In this document: piece by piece, positions 1 through 13,246 of the stretch
Layout: every line of letters begins with the position of its first letter
Numbering within the stretch: position 1 is the stretch's first letter
Assembly (NCBI GenBank): GCA_027604665.1
Contig: JADGIZ010000308.1
Location: forward strand, 1 to 16,295
From: Polyrhizophydium stewartii
Taxonomy: Eukaryota > Chytridiomycota > Chytridiomycetes > Rhizophydiales
Direction of reading: 5' to 3'
DNA: 16,295 nucleotides
Translations under genes and position numbers: made by a program
Notes under the pieces: generated by a model
Seen by the model: only the letters and a program-made list of their open reading frames with translations
What the model was told of the DNA's origin: nothing
The model's database searches: none

Positions 1-3000
1 GTGCAGCCGCCCGCCCGCCCGCTGCAGCGCCCGCCCTCGGACGCCGATCCCTTTGCCGACACCAACCGCGTCCTTGCCACCGATGCTCCTCTGGACTCGG
101 ACACATCCCGCTCCGACGCACCCCGACCCGCAGCCACGATCCCGCCCCGACCGCCGCCGCCTCGGCCCTCGCGGCCCACCACCCCAGCAGGCGCCATCCA
201 GCCAGCGCCTGCCGACCACGGCGTCAACCTCGACAACGTCGGCATCGCCGGCGCTGCAGACGACCACCCTCCATACTCGTCCGACAGCGACAGCGACAGC
301 CACGACGATGACGACGACGACGACGATGACGACTACAACGACGGCTACGGCGCCTCGGCTGACGTGGATCTCGAGCGCCGCAGCCTCACCACACCGCCCA
401 GCAGCTCGCCGCGCCTGCAAATCTCGCCCCCGAATCCGCGCTTCCCGCCGCGCATGCACGCATCGTCGCCCGGCCTCTTTGACCACAACGGCCTGCCGTC
501 CGACGCGGCGCCCGCCAACGCCCCTGTCCCGGTCCCCGCCGCTCCGCGCCCGGTCGCCGCCACCTCACCAGACCGCCCAGCGCCTCCCGTGCGCTCGAGC
601 CGCGCCGTCTCGAGATCGCCCGTCAGCGCCATCGACCACGCGGCCCTGCGCGCCTTCTCCCCCTCGCCGCTCGGCTCGTCCAACAGCTGGTCTTCCATGC
701 TGCACCCGCTGCCGCCGCCATCGCAGCCACAGTCGCAACAGCAGCAGCAGCCGCAGGCGCCCGTGCAACTTTCGCAGCTGAAGCAAAGCCTGCTGGCTCA
801 CCACCAGCTCCAGACCGGGATCCTGCAGACCCCGTCCGAAGTCACCGAGAACCCGTTCGAGCAGGCTGAGCAGGAGGCCGACCACCGCGCCGACGCCTCG
901 CAGCCGCCCCACCACCACAAGCTCCCGACGCGAGGCATGAGCGAGCCAATGCCCGCGCACGCACCCACGCCGCGTCCGCCGCTGCCGCCGCGGCCCACGC
1001 TCGCGCAGATCCCCAGCCCAGACAGATCCGGCACGCCGGGTGCACCAGGAAGCGCCTCGTCTGGCGTGCCGCCGCCGCTGCCCTCGCGACCCGGCCCGCG
1101 CCGCATCGAGCACGCTGCGTCGACGCCCGCCCTCGACCACGCCGGAGACGCCGTGTCCCAGAGCCAGTCGAGCCTCAATCTCGGCGCCAGCGCAGCAAAC
1201 CGATATGCATCGCTCATCGCAAAGGACCCGCTGCACGTGCCCGTCACGAGCATCGTCAACCGCAGCCTGCCCCTCGAGCCAGGTCTCACCGAGGAGGGTG
1301 CCTTCCACAAGGGCGCCGTCACGGCATTTGCCCTTGGCGGCGCATATGCTGCCACGGGTCACCTCTCGGCTCGGATATGGGATCCGCAGACGGGCGAGAA
1401 CACGGGCTTCGTGAACGCATCGCAAGACCAAAAGTCGCGCATCTACGCCGTCGAGTTCATCCCCTCGCGCAACGTCGAGATCGACAACACAATCTTTTGG
1501 GCGGCCGTCGAGCGCGGCGAGCTGCTGGAGATCGAGGCCAGCACATGCAAGGTCCTTGACCGCCGCGTCATTCACAACGCCACCGTCACCCACATTCTGC
1601 GGCACGCCTTCCAGATGTTCACGCTCGATGAAAACGGCGGCCTCAAGATCTGGGCTCCCGGCGAAGATGGCCGGATCCTGCTCTCGAGCCGCCCGCGCGG
1701 CCTGCGCATCTCGGCGCGCCAGACGTGCGCCATTGTCTGCGCCGACCGCCTGTGGACCGCGGCCAGCAAGCACATCGAGGTCTACAATCTCGCCCCGGAC
1801 GCGGCCGTGCTGATCGAGCGCAAGATCGACGTGCACCAGTCTGTTGGCGTCGTCTCGGCCATGGCTGCGCTGCCGCATCTCGGCTTGGTTTTTACGGCTC
1901 ACGAAGACGGCAAGATCACCGTCTTTGACGCCGTGACGCTCGAGAAGCGCCGCACGGTGCAGGTGGCTGTCTACCGCATCTCGGCGCTGCTGGGCGTCGG
2001 CGACGGCTACCTATGGGCAGGCTTCGCCACGGGAAAGATTGCCGTCCTGGACACGCTGCACGGCCAGCGCGACGGCACGCCAGCCACGACTGCGCCGGAT
2101 GCCTGGGCGCTCGTCAAAGAGTTTGCCGCATATTCCAACTCCGAGGTCACGCACCTGCGCCTGGACGACTCGTCCATGGCAGTCTCGGGCCGGCTGTGCG
2201 TCGGCAGCGTGTCGGACACGGGCCACATGCGGTTTTGGGATGGCATGCTCGAGCAGGACCGCATCGGTGAGTTGCCCATGCGCCACATCGCCCTGCCCAG
2301 CGGCGCATGTTGAGCTTGCTTCTAACGGGCGTGCTGGACCCACACGCCATCGTGCACGCAGAAAACGCCATGCGAGCCAGCGAGATCGACTATGCAGACT
2401 TTGGCGATGTCCATGTGCTCATTCTCACATGGAACATCGACTCGCGCAAGCCCACGGACCTCGATTCGGGCGACGCCGAGGACCGGCGCTTCCTCAAGGA
2501 TCTGCTCTCGGTCAACCGCGAGGCCGATATTATCGTTGTCGGCTTCCAGGAGCTCGTTGACCTTGAGTCCAAGAGCGAGACCGCCAGTGAGTGTTTGGCC
2601 ATGTATTGTGTTGCGGTGCATCAGCTTCTGACATGCTCGTTGCCTGTCGTACACGCGCGTCTTACGCAACCCGCCTCGTAGGACAACTGTTCAAGGGCGC
2701 CGCCAACAGCCAGGCGCATCTGGACCAGCGCGTGCGCATGTGGCAGGACCGGCTGATGCAAGAGCTGCAAGAGGCGATCCCGGACGAGTCGTACACGGTC
2801 CTCGAGTGCCGGCAGCTCGTGGGCCTGTTCCAATGCGTGTTTGTACGGTCTGCCGTCACCTCGATCATCACGGGCGTGCAAGTGTCGATGGTCAAGACGG
2901 GGCTGGGCGGATACCATGGCAACAAGGGCAGCATCTGCACACGGTTCCTGTGGCGCGACACGCCCATGTGCTTCGTCAACTGCCATCTCGCCGCGCACCA

Positions 3001-3801
3001 GTCGCACACGAGTGCGCGCAACAGCGACATTGCGCACATTCTCAAGGAGACGGCGTTTCCCAAGGTTGCCGGCGAAGGCCTGTGGATGCGCGGCGGCGAT
3101 GGCACGATGGTCTTTGTGAGTCTGGTCTGCCGGGTATTTTGCAGCCGGGGGTGGCCCAACCAGATGCTGACAGACAACGGACGCAGGACCACGAAGCAAT
3201 ATTCTGGTCGGGCGACCTCAACTACCGCATCGACGCGACGCGGCAGGTGGTGATTGAGAAGATCAACCAAAGCGACTGGCCGGCGCTCTGGGTATGCCGA
3301 TAAGCTGCGGTGTCATGTATTGCGCAGAGGCTGACGACGCACGGGATGCAGGAAAACGACCAGCTGCTGCGGCAGAAGCTGGGCAACCCGTCGTTTGGGC
3401 TGCGCGATTTCGAGGAGGGCCCGCTGTCGTTTGCACCAACGTTCAAGTACAACCGCAACTCGGCGCAGTACGACACGAGCGAGAAGCAGCGCATCCCCGC
3501 GTACTGTGACCGGATCCTGTGGCGCGGGCCGTACGTGACGCAGCAGTTTTTGGTGCGCGGCGAGTGCAAGCTGTCGGACCACCGGCCCGTTGCGTCTGGG
3601 TTCCGCGTGCAGGTCAAGCAGATCAACCACGCGCACCGGCGGGAGTGTCTCGAGGCCGTCAACGAGGCGCTGCGCGAGGCGCACATGCGGTCCATGGACG
3701 AGGCCAAGGTTGCGTGGGTCGCGGCCGCGCGCGGCGTCGGTGTTGAGCAGGCGCGCTTGCTGCTCGAGCAGTGCACATGGAGCCTGCGGCTGGTCAAGTA
3801 G
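1..3801 (+). CDS. WD40-domain inositol polyphosphate 5-phosphatase (5' partial)
   Basis: Removes the 5-phosphate from phosphoinositides or inositol phosphates, probably at membranes. Exons: 1-2266, 2362-2586, 2682-3115, 3187-3291, 3352-3801 (1159 codons visible plus stop). The first base is only an open-frame edge: the first in-frame ATG is near codon 151, so the true start is upstream. Residues 1-430 are Pro/Ser-rich with ten consecutive Asp at 102-111 and a Gln tract near 245. WD40-like repeats cover about 437-755. The 5-phosphatase domain follows: TWNID at 778-782, GFQE with catalytic Glu819, GNKG at 910-913, NCHLAAH at 930-936, WSGDLNYRI at 982-990, PAYCDRILW near 1059-1067 and SDHRP near 1085-1089. 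All hallmark motifs are present. There is no Sac1 domain and no CAAX end. Intron phases agree at every junction (1,1,0,0). The last 60 residues are helical. WD40 plus 5-phosphatase fusions are known in fungi and plants. Confidence 0.93.
304..333 (+). repeat. Asp codon run (GAC/GAT)10
   Basis: Ten consecutive Asp codons within the disordered N-terminal region of the 5-phosphatase, just after a Ser-Asp alternation. The mix of GAC and GAT codons suggests a selected acidic tract rather than a fresh microsatellite expansion. Confidence 0.85.
3292..3351 (+). other. Intron 4 of the 5-phosphatase, with two in-frame acceptors
   Basis: The donor GTATGC at 3292 follows codon TGG (phase 0), and an in-frame TAA at 3301 makes removal obligatory. 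Two CAG acceptors are in frame: one ending at 3327 (36-bp intron) and one ending at 3351 (60-bp intron). The second is preferred. It has a CTGAC branch site at 3331-3335, and it gives the continuous reading PALW-ENDQLLRQ, matching the W..L..DQL pattern of the family. The first would insert eight residues (RLTTHGMQ) into the catalytic domain. Confidence 0.75.
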
Positions 3802-3933
3802 AGGGCGGAAGCGCTACGGCGAGATGATGCGCTTGTGAGCGAGAACTGCCAACAACAACGATGCGTTCCCATGTCGCCATCTTGCGCCGCGATGAACATC
3901 GTGGCGGCTGCTGCGATGGGAGGCGGGTGCGGG
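3802..3933. other. Intergenic spacer between convergent genes
   Basis: 132 bp between the stop of the plus-strand 5-phosphatase (3799-3801) and the stop of the minus-strand gene (3934-3936). It must hold both 3' ends. No AATAAA or other recognisable signal was seen. Confidence 0.6.
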
Positions 3934-4908
3934 TCACGGACGCTCGTCGTCGCGCAGCCAGCCGGCCCAGCGGCGGGCGGCTCGGCGAGGCAGCAGCCAG
4001 CAGGCGACTCGGATGCCGAGCAGGTCGCGCAGCACCGCGATCCGGGCATGCAAGGCACGGCGCTCGTAAGGCCGCAGGCGGATCCACAGCAGCGGAGACC
4101 GGGCATACACCACCACCAGCGGGACGTGGGCCGCCATCACGGCTCCGCCGCCCGTCTCTGCGCCGGGCGCCTGCGTCGACACGGTCGTTTGGGTGCTGTC
4201 CGACTGCGCCGGGTCCTGCACACCGGCCCCGAGGCCGGTCCCGCTCTCAGCGCCCGCCAGCACGGCGCCGAGCGCGGCCATGAGCTGAGCGCCCGTCGTC
4301 GCGCGGCACACCCGCACACGGGCCCACGCCTCCCGAGCGGCTCGGAGCTCGTCCTGTCCATCGCCATTGTCGTCCGCACCGCCGCCGTCACAGTCGACCG
4401 CCGCAGGCATCAAGGCGTCCATGGCCAGCGGCGGCACAGACGCATCGATCAGGAACACCTGCGCCAGCGTGTGTGGGCACGGCGTGAGAGCCTCGACAAG
4501 CGCCTGCAGGCATCGCACCACCCCCCCCCCAGCAACCCGTGTCAGCCCATCGACCCGGTCTCGCCGTGCCGCCGAGGCCAGGCACCAGCACCCTCTCTCT
4601 CTCTCTCTCGCTGCCTGTGCCCTCCCCATCTGCCCGGTGTCTGCCGCCTCATGTGCGGCCAGGGAAGGACGACTTGCCCTGATGCGCTCGCAGTCCTCGT
4701 CCCGCGTCGTGTCGCCGTGCGGGTCGTGGTCGGCGTCGCCGCACTCGCCGGGTGCGCTGCGGGGCGTCCAGCCGTCCGCCCACACGACGCTGCAGCTGCG
4801 CCAGTAGTGCCACAGCCAGCCGGCCGGCTCGTCCGCTGGTGCGCGGTCGTGGTGCTGCTGCTGGTGGTGCTGTTGCTGCTGTTGCTGTTGGTGGTGGTGC
4901 GAGTCCAT
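3934..4908 (-). CDS. Unrecognised protein, possible degenerate Rad51-paralogue (XRCC2-like) fold
   Basis: Function not recognised. The chosen start is the ATG at 4908, which opens a His/Gln-rich tract and is followed by G; the frame is open upstream but reads only repeat-derived sequence. The stop is TGA at 3936-3934. A probable GC-AG intron, 4504-4677, has donor AGG-GCAAGT, a CTGAC branch and acceptor CTGCAG. Removing it keeps phase 0 and gives 266 aa; unspliced it is 324 aa. The C-terminal half shows a helix then VFLIDAS (a beta-strand ending in Asp), then RVRVCRATTGAQLMAAL, then VPLVVVYARSPLLWIRL and a helix leading to RVACWLLP. This order resembles the RecA-like core of XRCC2, but no Walker A motif is visible. 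Third positions are GC-rich in this frame. The gene is convergent with the 5-phosphatase. The coding call is moderately sure and the family suggestion is weak. Confidence 0.45.
   Translation of the reverse strand: MDSHHHQQQQQQQHHQQQHHDRAPADEPAGWLWHYWRSCSVVWADGWTPRSAPGECGDADHDPHGDTTRDEDCERIRASRPSLAAHEAADTGQMGRAQAARERERGCWCLASAARRDRVDGLTRVAGGGVVRCLQALVEALTPCPHTLAQVFLIDASVPPLAMDALMPAAVDCDGGGADDNGDGQDELRAAREAWARVRVCRATTGAQLMAALGAVLAGAESGTGLGAGVQDPAQSDSTQTTVSTQAPGAETGGGAVMAAHVPLVVVYARSPLLWIRLRPYERRALHARIAVLRDLLGIRVACWLLPRRAARRWAGWLRDDERP
4521..4530. repeat. C10 homopolymer (G10 on minus strand)
   Basis: Ten consecutive C on the plus strand. It lies inside the candidate intron of the minus-strand gene and is prone to length error or slippage. 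Confidence 0.9.
4593..4608. repeat. (CT)8 microsatellite
   Basis: Eight CT dinucleotides on the plus strand, GA on the transcribed-sense minus strand, inside the candidate intron of the 3934-4908 gene. Confidence 0.9.
4848..4905 (-). repeat. His/Gln codon tract
   Basis: CAC, CAA and CAG codons directly after the proposed ATG of the minus-strand gene encode blocks of His and Gln (three His, seven Gln, two His, three Gln, two His). It resembles the polar tracts of fungal nuclear proteins, but it could also be an expanded trinucleotide repeat near the start. Confidence 0.8.
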
Positions 4909-5023
4909 CCGAGGCCGGACAAAGTCAAGAATGCGGAAAATCAGCCGACCGAGATCTGGCGGCTTGGCGACCAATGGGCACAACCACACATGAGAGATGG
5001 TGGGAGAGCGGCAGTTTGGTTTT

Positions 5024-5039
5024 TTGTTGTTGTTGTTGT
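5024..5039. repeat. TTG trinucleotide run
   Basis: About five tandem TTG units on the plus strand, AAC/CAA on the minus strand, in the presumed 5' leader of the 3934-4908 gene. Confidence 0.8.
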
Positions 5040-5104
5040 CTGACTGTGCGGCAGGCAGCGGGATCAAGGGGCGTCTGTCTGGGACTCGGCAAGGAAAGGT
5101 TTGC

Positions 5105-5144
5105 GGGATTGGGATTGGATGGGATTGGATGGGATTGGATGGGA
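5105..5144. repeat. Decamer minisatellite GGGATTGGAT
   Basis: Three perfect head-to-tail copies of GGGATTGGAT (5111-5140), with partial copies on both sides (GGGATT at 5105-5110 and GGGA at 5141-5144). Each unit carries a GGG and a GG tract on the plus strand. It is not a canonical telomere repeat. Confidence 0.9.
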
Positions 5145-5300
5145 CTTGGCGAACAGAGGGATGGAGAAAGGCGGAAGCGGAGCTGGTCTGTGTTTTTTGG
5201 ACAGAAATTGAGGTGCGGCGGCAGCAGAAGCGAAAGAGTGCCGGGGGATAATACGACGGCCGTGCGAGTGGGCGGCCGGCAACACCCGGCATCGACAAAA

Positions 5301-5328
<28 letters not shown>
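5301..5328. repeat. (TG)14 microsatellite
   Basis: Fourteen perfect TG dinucleotides on the plus strand. They lie 31 bp past the stop codon of the minus-strand USP7-like gene, so its transcript would carry a CA run early in the 3' UTR. Confidence 0.95.
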
Positions 5329-5331
<3 letters not shown>

Positions 5332-5358
5332 CGGCGCCGTGTCCGTCAACGGCTCGCA

Positions 5359-10299
<4,941 letters not shown>

Positions 10300-11327
10300 C
10301 TTGGGCGTCGTGGGTGAGCGCTGTCGGCGTCGGTTTCGGTCGCCGTCGCCATGCATATGGCGCCACATGTTCCATGGCGATCCGCGATGCCGGCGGCCAG
10401 CGTCCCCAGCGCTGTGGGCTTGATCTCGTCGGCAAGAGGTCGCCGTCCGCACCGTGATATCCCGCCGGGCCGCACGACCGCCTGATCCGACTGCGTCGCA
10501 GTTCCAGCGATGTCTTTCAGCTGCCAGTCTGAGGCTCACCCCTTTCTTCTCGCCAAGCCGGCCCGCTGGCGACGATGATATCGCACCCGCTTGCTGGGGC
10601 CACAATCCAGTGATTGGGTGCTGCTTGATCCGGGGCGGCCCGCGCATCTGCACCACCGCCGCTCGCGGGATCTGTGTCAGCCGGCCACTTCCGCCCGCGT
10701 GCTTCCTCTCCGCGGTTTCCCAAGAAGCGGCCACTCACCATGGCGCCAGAGCGAGCAACGGTCCGAGCCACGACCAAATCTGGGCACGTCTCGATGCCAA
10801 TCGCCATCGTCACGGCCGGCATGGGGATGGACCCACACACTCGGCCCGCGACGGCCGGGCCCGCGTCGTTGGCCGCGCTGTCGTCGTCGGCGTTCCCCAT
10901 GTTCGACGATATGATGTGAGTGAGCTGCGCGAGCACTCCGCCCGGCACACTCGCGTCTCTGATACGGTCCGTGTGCAGCCCGCCGCCCCTGCCGACCGCG
11001 CTGCAATCAGAGACGCACTCGCGCGGCTGCCCGGTGGGCACCGAGACGGCCGTCGACCCGAGTTTCGTAGGTGAGCGTCCGCAGCGGGTCGCGAGGGCGG
11101 CTTCATCCAGGGCGGCTGCCCTTGCTCCTTGTCGCCGCCCGCAAGCATATCGAGGCCCCCCTCTGTCCTGACGCCATCCGGCGGAGCACGCCGCAGGATG
11201 ATGTCACGGACGGACGGGGGCACCGGCCGCTTCATGGGCCCCCTGCGGATGTACAGTGATCGCAGCAGGCTTACTGTATCCGTGCGCTGTCGTGCGGTGG
11301 GATCGACTCGAGTACGCAGAGAAGCGC
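10300..11327. promoter_or_regulatory. Divergent intergenic region with unresolved coding signal
   Basis: About 1 kb between the USP7-like start (minus) and the secure part of the permease (plus). It should contain both promoters. From 10740 to about 11065 one plus-strand frame is strongly GC-rich at third positions, broken only by the TGA at 10917. A minus-strand open frame (10517-11041) shares the same wobble positions, so this signal cannot choose a strand. No homologue was recognised on either strand. Parts may be 5' exons of the permease or a separate small gene. Confidence 0.5.
10740..10915 (+). CDS. Candidate 5' exon of the permease gene (tentative)
   Basis: The ATG at 10740 has an ideal context (CACC-ATG-GCG) and begins 58 GC3-rich codons ending at a strong GTGAGT donor (10916, phase 2). 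A phase-compatible path exists: acceptor GTCCGCAG ending at 11084, exon 11085-11250, donor GTACAG at 11251, then acceptor CTCGAG ending at 11312 and in-frame YAEKRMLGK. It would add a hydrophilic N-terminus to the transporter. The first of these introns lacks a clear branch site, and the predicted peptide matches nothing I recognise. It could instead be an artefact of an antisense gene. Confidence 0.3.
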
Positions 11328-13165
11328 ATGCTGGGAAAGCCATTCATCGACTCGTGGCTCCTGTGAGTACGAATAGCCCAAGGGCTCGTCTCCCGCGGTT
11401 ACCGTGTCTGACACCGACCTCGACCGCGAAGATGGGGCCTGATCGTCTCGGTCGTCATCTCTGGCGAGTTCTCCGGCTTCAACTCGGGCCTGGCTAATGG
11501 CTTTGGCAGCATGATCGTTGCCCACATCCTCATCACCCTCATGGTCGTGGTACTGGCGGCCTCACTGGTCGAGATGGCCACGGCCTTTCCGTTCTCGTCG
11601 GGCTGCGCGGCGTACACGTTCGCGGCGTGTGCGTGAGCGCCGCTGTGGTCTGCCACCCAAGCTCCTGCTGACGCTTCCATCTAGTCGGCGGCGCGGCGGC
11701 GACGATCATTGGCTATCTGTACACAATCGAGTTCATCACCATGACCGCCCAGACGCTCATGTCGCTCGGCCAGACACTGACGCAAGCCTTTGAGCTGCCC
11801 CACGAGCTCGAGCCGATCTGGTGGGCTCTCGCCGTCGCTTTCTGCGCGGCGGCGAACCTGCACCCGCGTCTCGTTGCCAAGTTCAACGCCTGGATGACTT
11901 TGCTCTCATGCATGCTGCTCTGCGCCGTTCTCGTCGTCGAGGCACCGTCGGTTCGCTTCCAGCAGGCGTTCACGACGGCGATAAACTCGACCGACGCCTC
12001 GAGCACAAACGCCACTCAACTCACCGAGCCAAGCTCTCTGTCGACTGCTTTCCTTCCGTTCCAGGGCGCCGGCATCGTTCGCTCGATCCCCTCGGTACTA
12101 TACCTCTACATTGGTTTCGAGAGTGAGTGGCCGCCACCTGTACGCTTCCAACTGTCAGATGTATACTAAAATCCGGCGGCAACAGGTCTTACCGTTTTTG
12201 CAGAAGAGACGCGGCATATCCCGCACTCGATCCCACGCGGCACAACCGCAAGCATGTTCACCCTCGTTGTGCTTGCCACCGCAACGCTTCTCATCACTTC
12301 CGCTGCCGCCCCAGGCATTGCCGTGATCGCCGGATCCGCGCTGCCGCACACAACGAGCCTCTTGGCCATCCTCAATCTCGGCCCAACGTCGATACGTTTG
12401 CTCGGTCTCGTTGTGCTTCCGCCCATCGTCATCTCGCTCATAACGACCATCTTCTCGTCGAGTCGCTACATCTATGCACTCTCGCGCGGCGGATTCCTCC
12501 CGACAAACCTGTCGCTGACAAACCGCTATGGCGGGCCTTTTGTGGCAACCATTGTCAGCAGCTTCCTGTCATTTGGCCTGTGCTTTGTCATTAACTACGG
12601 TGGCCTTCAATTCCAGACGTTCTTCATGGACCTGAGCATCTTGAGCGCACTGCTAGCGTACACCTTTGACATGCTAGTCTTTGTGCGCCTTCGTTCGGTC
12701 ATGCCTGGTCTACCGCGGCCCGTCACGAGCCCATTTGGTGTTGCGGGGGCCGTCTTTGTGATGCTTGTTTCGGCCTTGGCCGTCGCATCGCTCGTCGCGC
12801 TGGACCGCACATTTGCGCTCATATTTGTGGTTCTGATTGGATTCTTTGTGCTCCTGGTGCCGTATTATGTATTCTTTATCCGAAAGAATCTGACTGCGTC
12901 GCCTGAGAAAGAGTGCGTCGCTGAGGCTCCCCTGCAAGCGATTCTGCTCACGCCTCGGCTAACACTCTGGCCATCGTCCTTGCTTCTGAATAGGTTTGTC
13001 AAGCGGCAGATGCATGCCAAGCGGCAGGAGGAGCTCCGCGCGATCAGATACGACCGGTGGACCGGCTTTGGCGAGAGCGTCGAGCCGCAGCCTCTGGCCC
13101 ATCTTCGCCTTGCAAACGTGTCGCCGTACGGCACGCTGTGGAACCAGCGACGAAGTGGCTCCTGA
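11328..13165 (+). CDS. APC-superfamily permease, ethanolamine-permease-like
   Basis: Twelve-segment plasma-membrane or organelle transporter for an amine or amino acid. Secure exons: 11328-11362 (from an internal ATG), 11432-11628, 11685-12122, 12186-13165; 549 aa. The first segment contains WGLIVSVVISGEFSGFNSGL, like the WG..VG.VISG.Y.GW opening of bacterial ethanolamine permeases. Next comes AASLVEMATAFPFSSG, the counterpart of AELS.A.PTAGG. Later motifs are LYIGFE...FAEETRHIP and SSRYIYALSRGGFLP. A charged tail of about 70 residues follows the last membrane segment. Donors are GTGAGT, GTGCGT and GTGAGT; CTGAC branches are present in the first two introns and TACTAAA in the third, and phases agree (2,1,1). 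The ATG at 11328 has a poor context and YAEKR reads in frame before it, so the true start is probably upstream. Substrate not determined. Confidence 0.85.
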
Positions 13166-13246
13166 ACGCCGCTACCTTCGTATTCTGCATTACTGAACGT
13201 TGCTTTTCATGTGAAATGAACCGGTTGTAGTCAAGAGTCGCGCAAT
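13166..13246. terminator. Short convergent 3' intergenic region
   Basis: 81 bp between the permease stop (13163-13165, plus) and the stop of the minus-strand 759-aa gene (13247-13249). It is less GC-rich than its surroundings and must hold both 3' ends, so the transcripts probably overlap. No canonical AATAAA was seen. Confidence 0.55.

Larger units (their letters stand above)
4504..4677 (-). other. Candidate GC-AG intron containing simple repeats
   Basis: On the minus strand the GCAAGT donor follows AGG, a CTGAC branch site lies about 40 nt before the acceptor CTGCAG, and both junctions are phase 0. The segment holds the (GA)8 tract and the G10 run, which read as atypical protein if translated. 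The frame is open through it, so retention would not truncate the protein. Confidence 0.45.
4909..5358. promoter_or_regulatory. Spacer between two tandem minus-strand genes, repeat-rich
   Basis: 450 bp between the stop of the USP7-like gene (5359-5361) and the ATG at 4908 of the next minus-strand gene. Read on the minus strand it is pyrimidine-rich, as many fungal promoters are. It holds a (TG)14 run, a decamer minisatellite and a TTG run. It presumably contains the 3' UTR of one gene and the promoter and 5' UTR of the other. No TATA box or poly(A) signal was recognised. Confidence 0.5.

Noticed and set aside
565..1902. A 445-codon open frame antisense to the WD40-phosphatase exon
   Set aside because: It overlaps a frame with clear WD40-like sequence that continues by splicing into a complete phosphatase. 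The antisense product is Arg/Ala-rich with no motif, a usual by-product of GC-rich coding DNA.
3292..3327. A 36-bp intron as the main splice form of the phosphatase
   Set aside because: No branch site fits in so short an intron, and the 60-bp form restores the conserved spacing before NDQL.
3835..5043. A 402-codon plus-strand frame over the minus-strand gene
   Set aside because: Low-complexity product running into Val/Leu repeats where the opposite strand encodes His/Gln. The minus frame has better third-position GC and plausible strands and helices.
5105..5144. Telomere or subtelomeric repeat
   Set aside because: The unit GGGATTGGAT is not a known telomere repeat, the array is only three to four copies, and ordinary genes lie on both sides.
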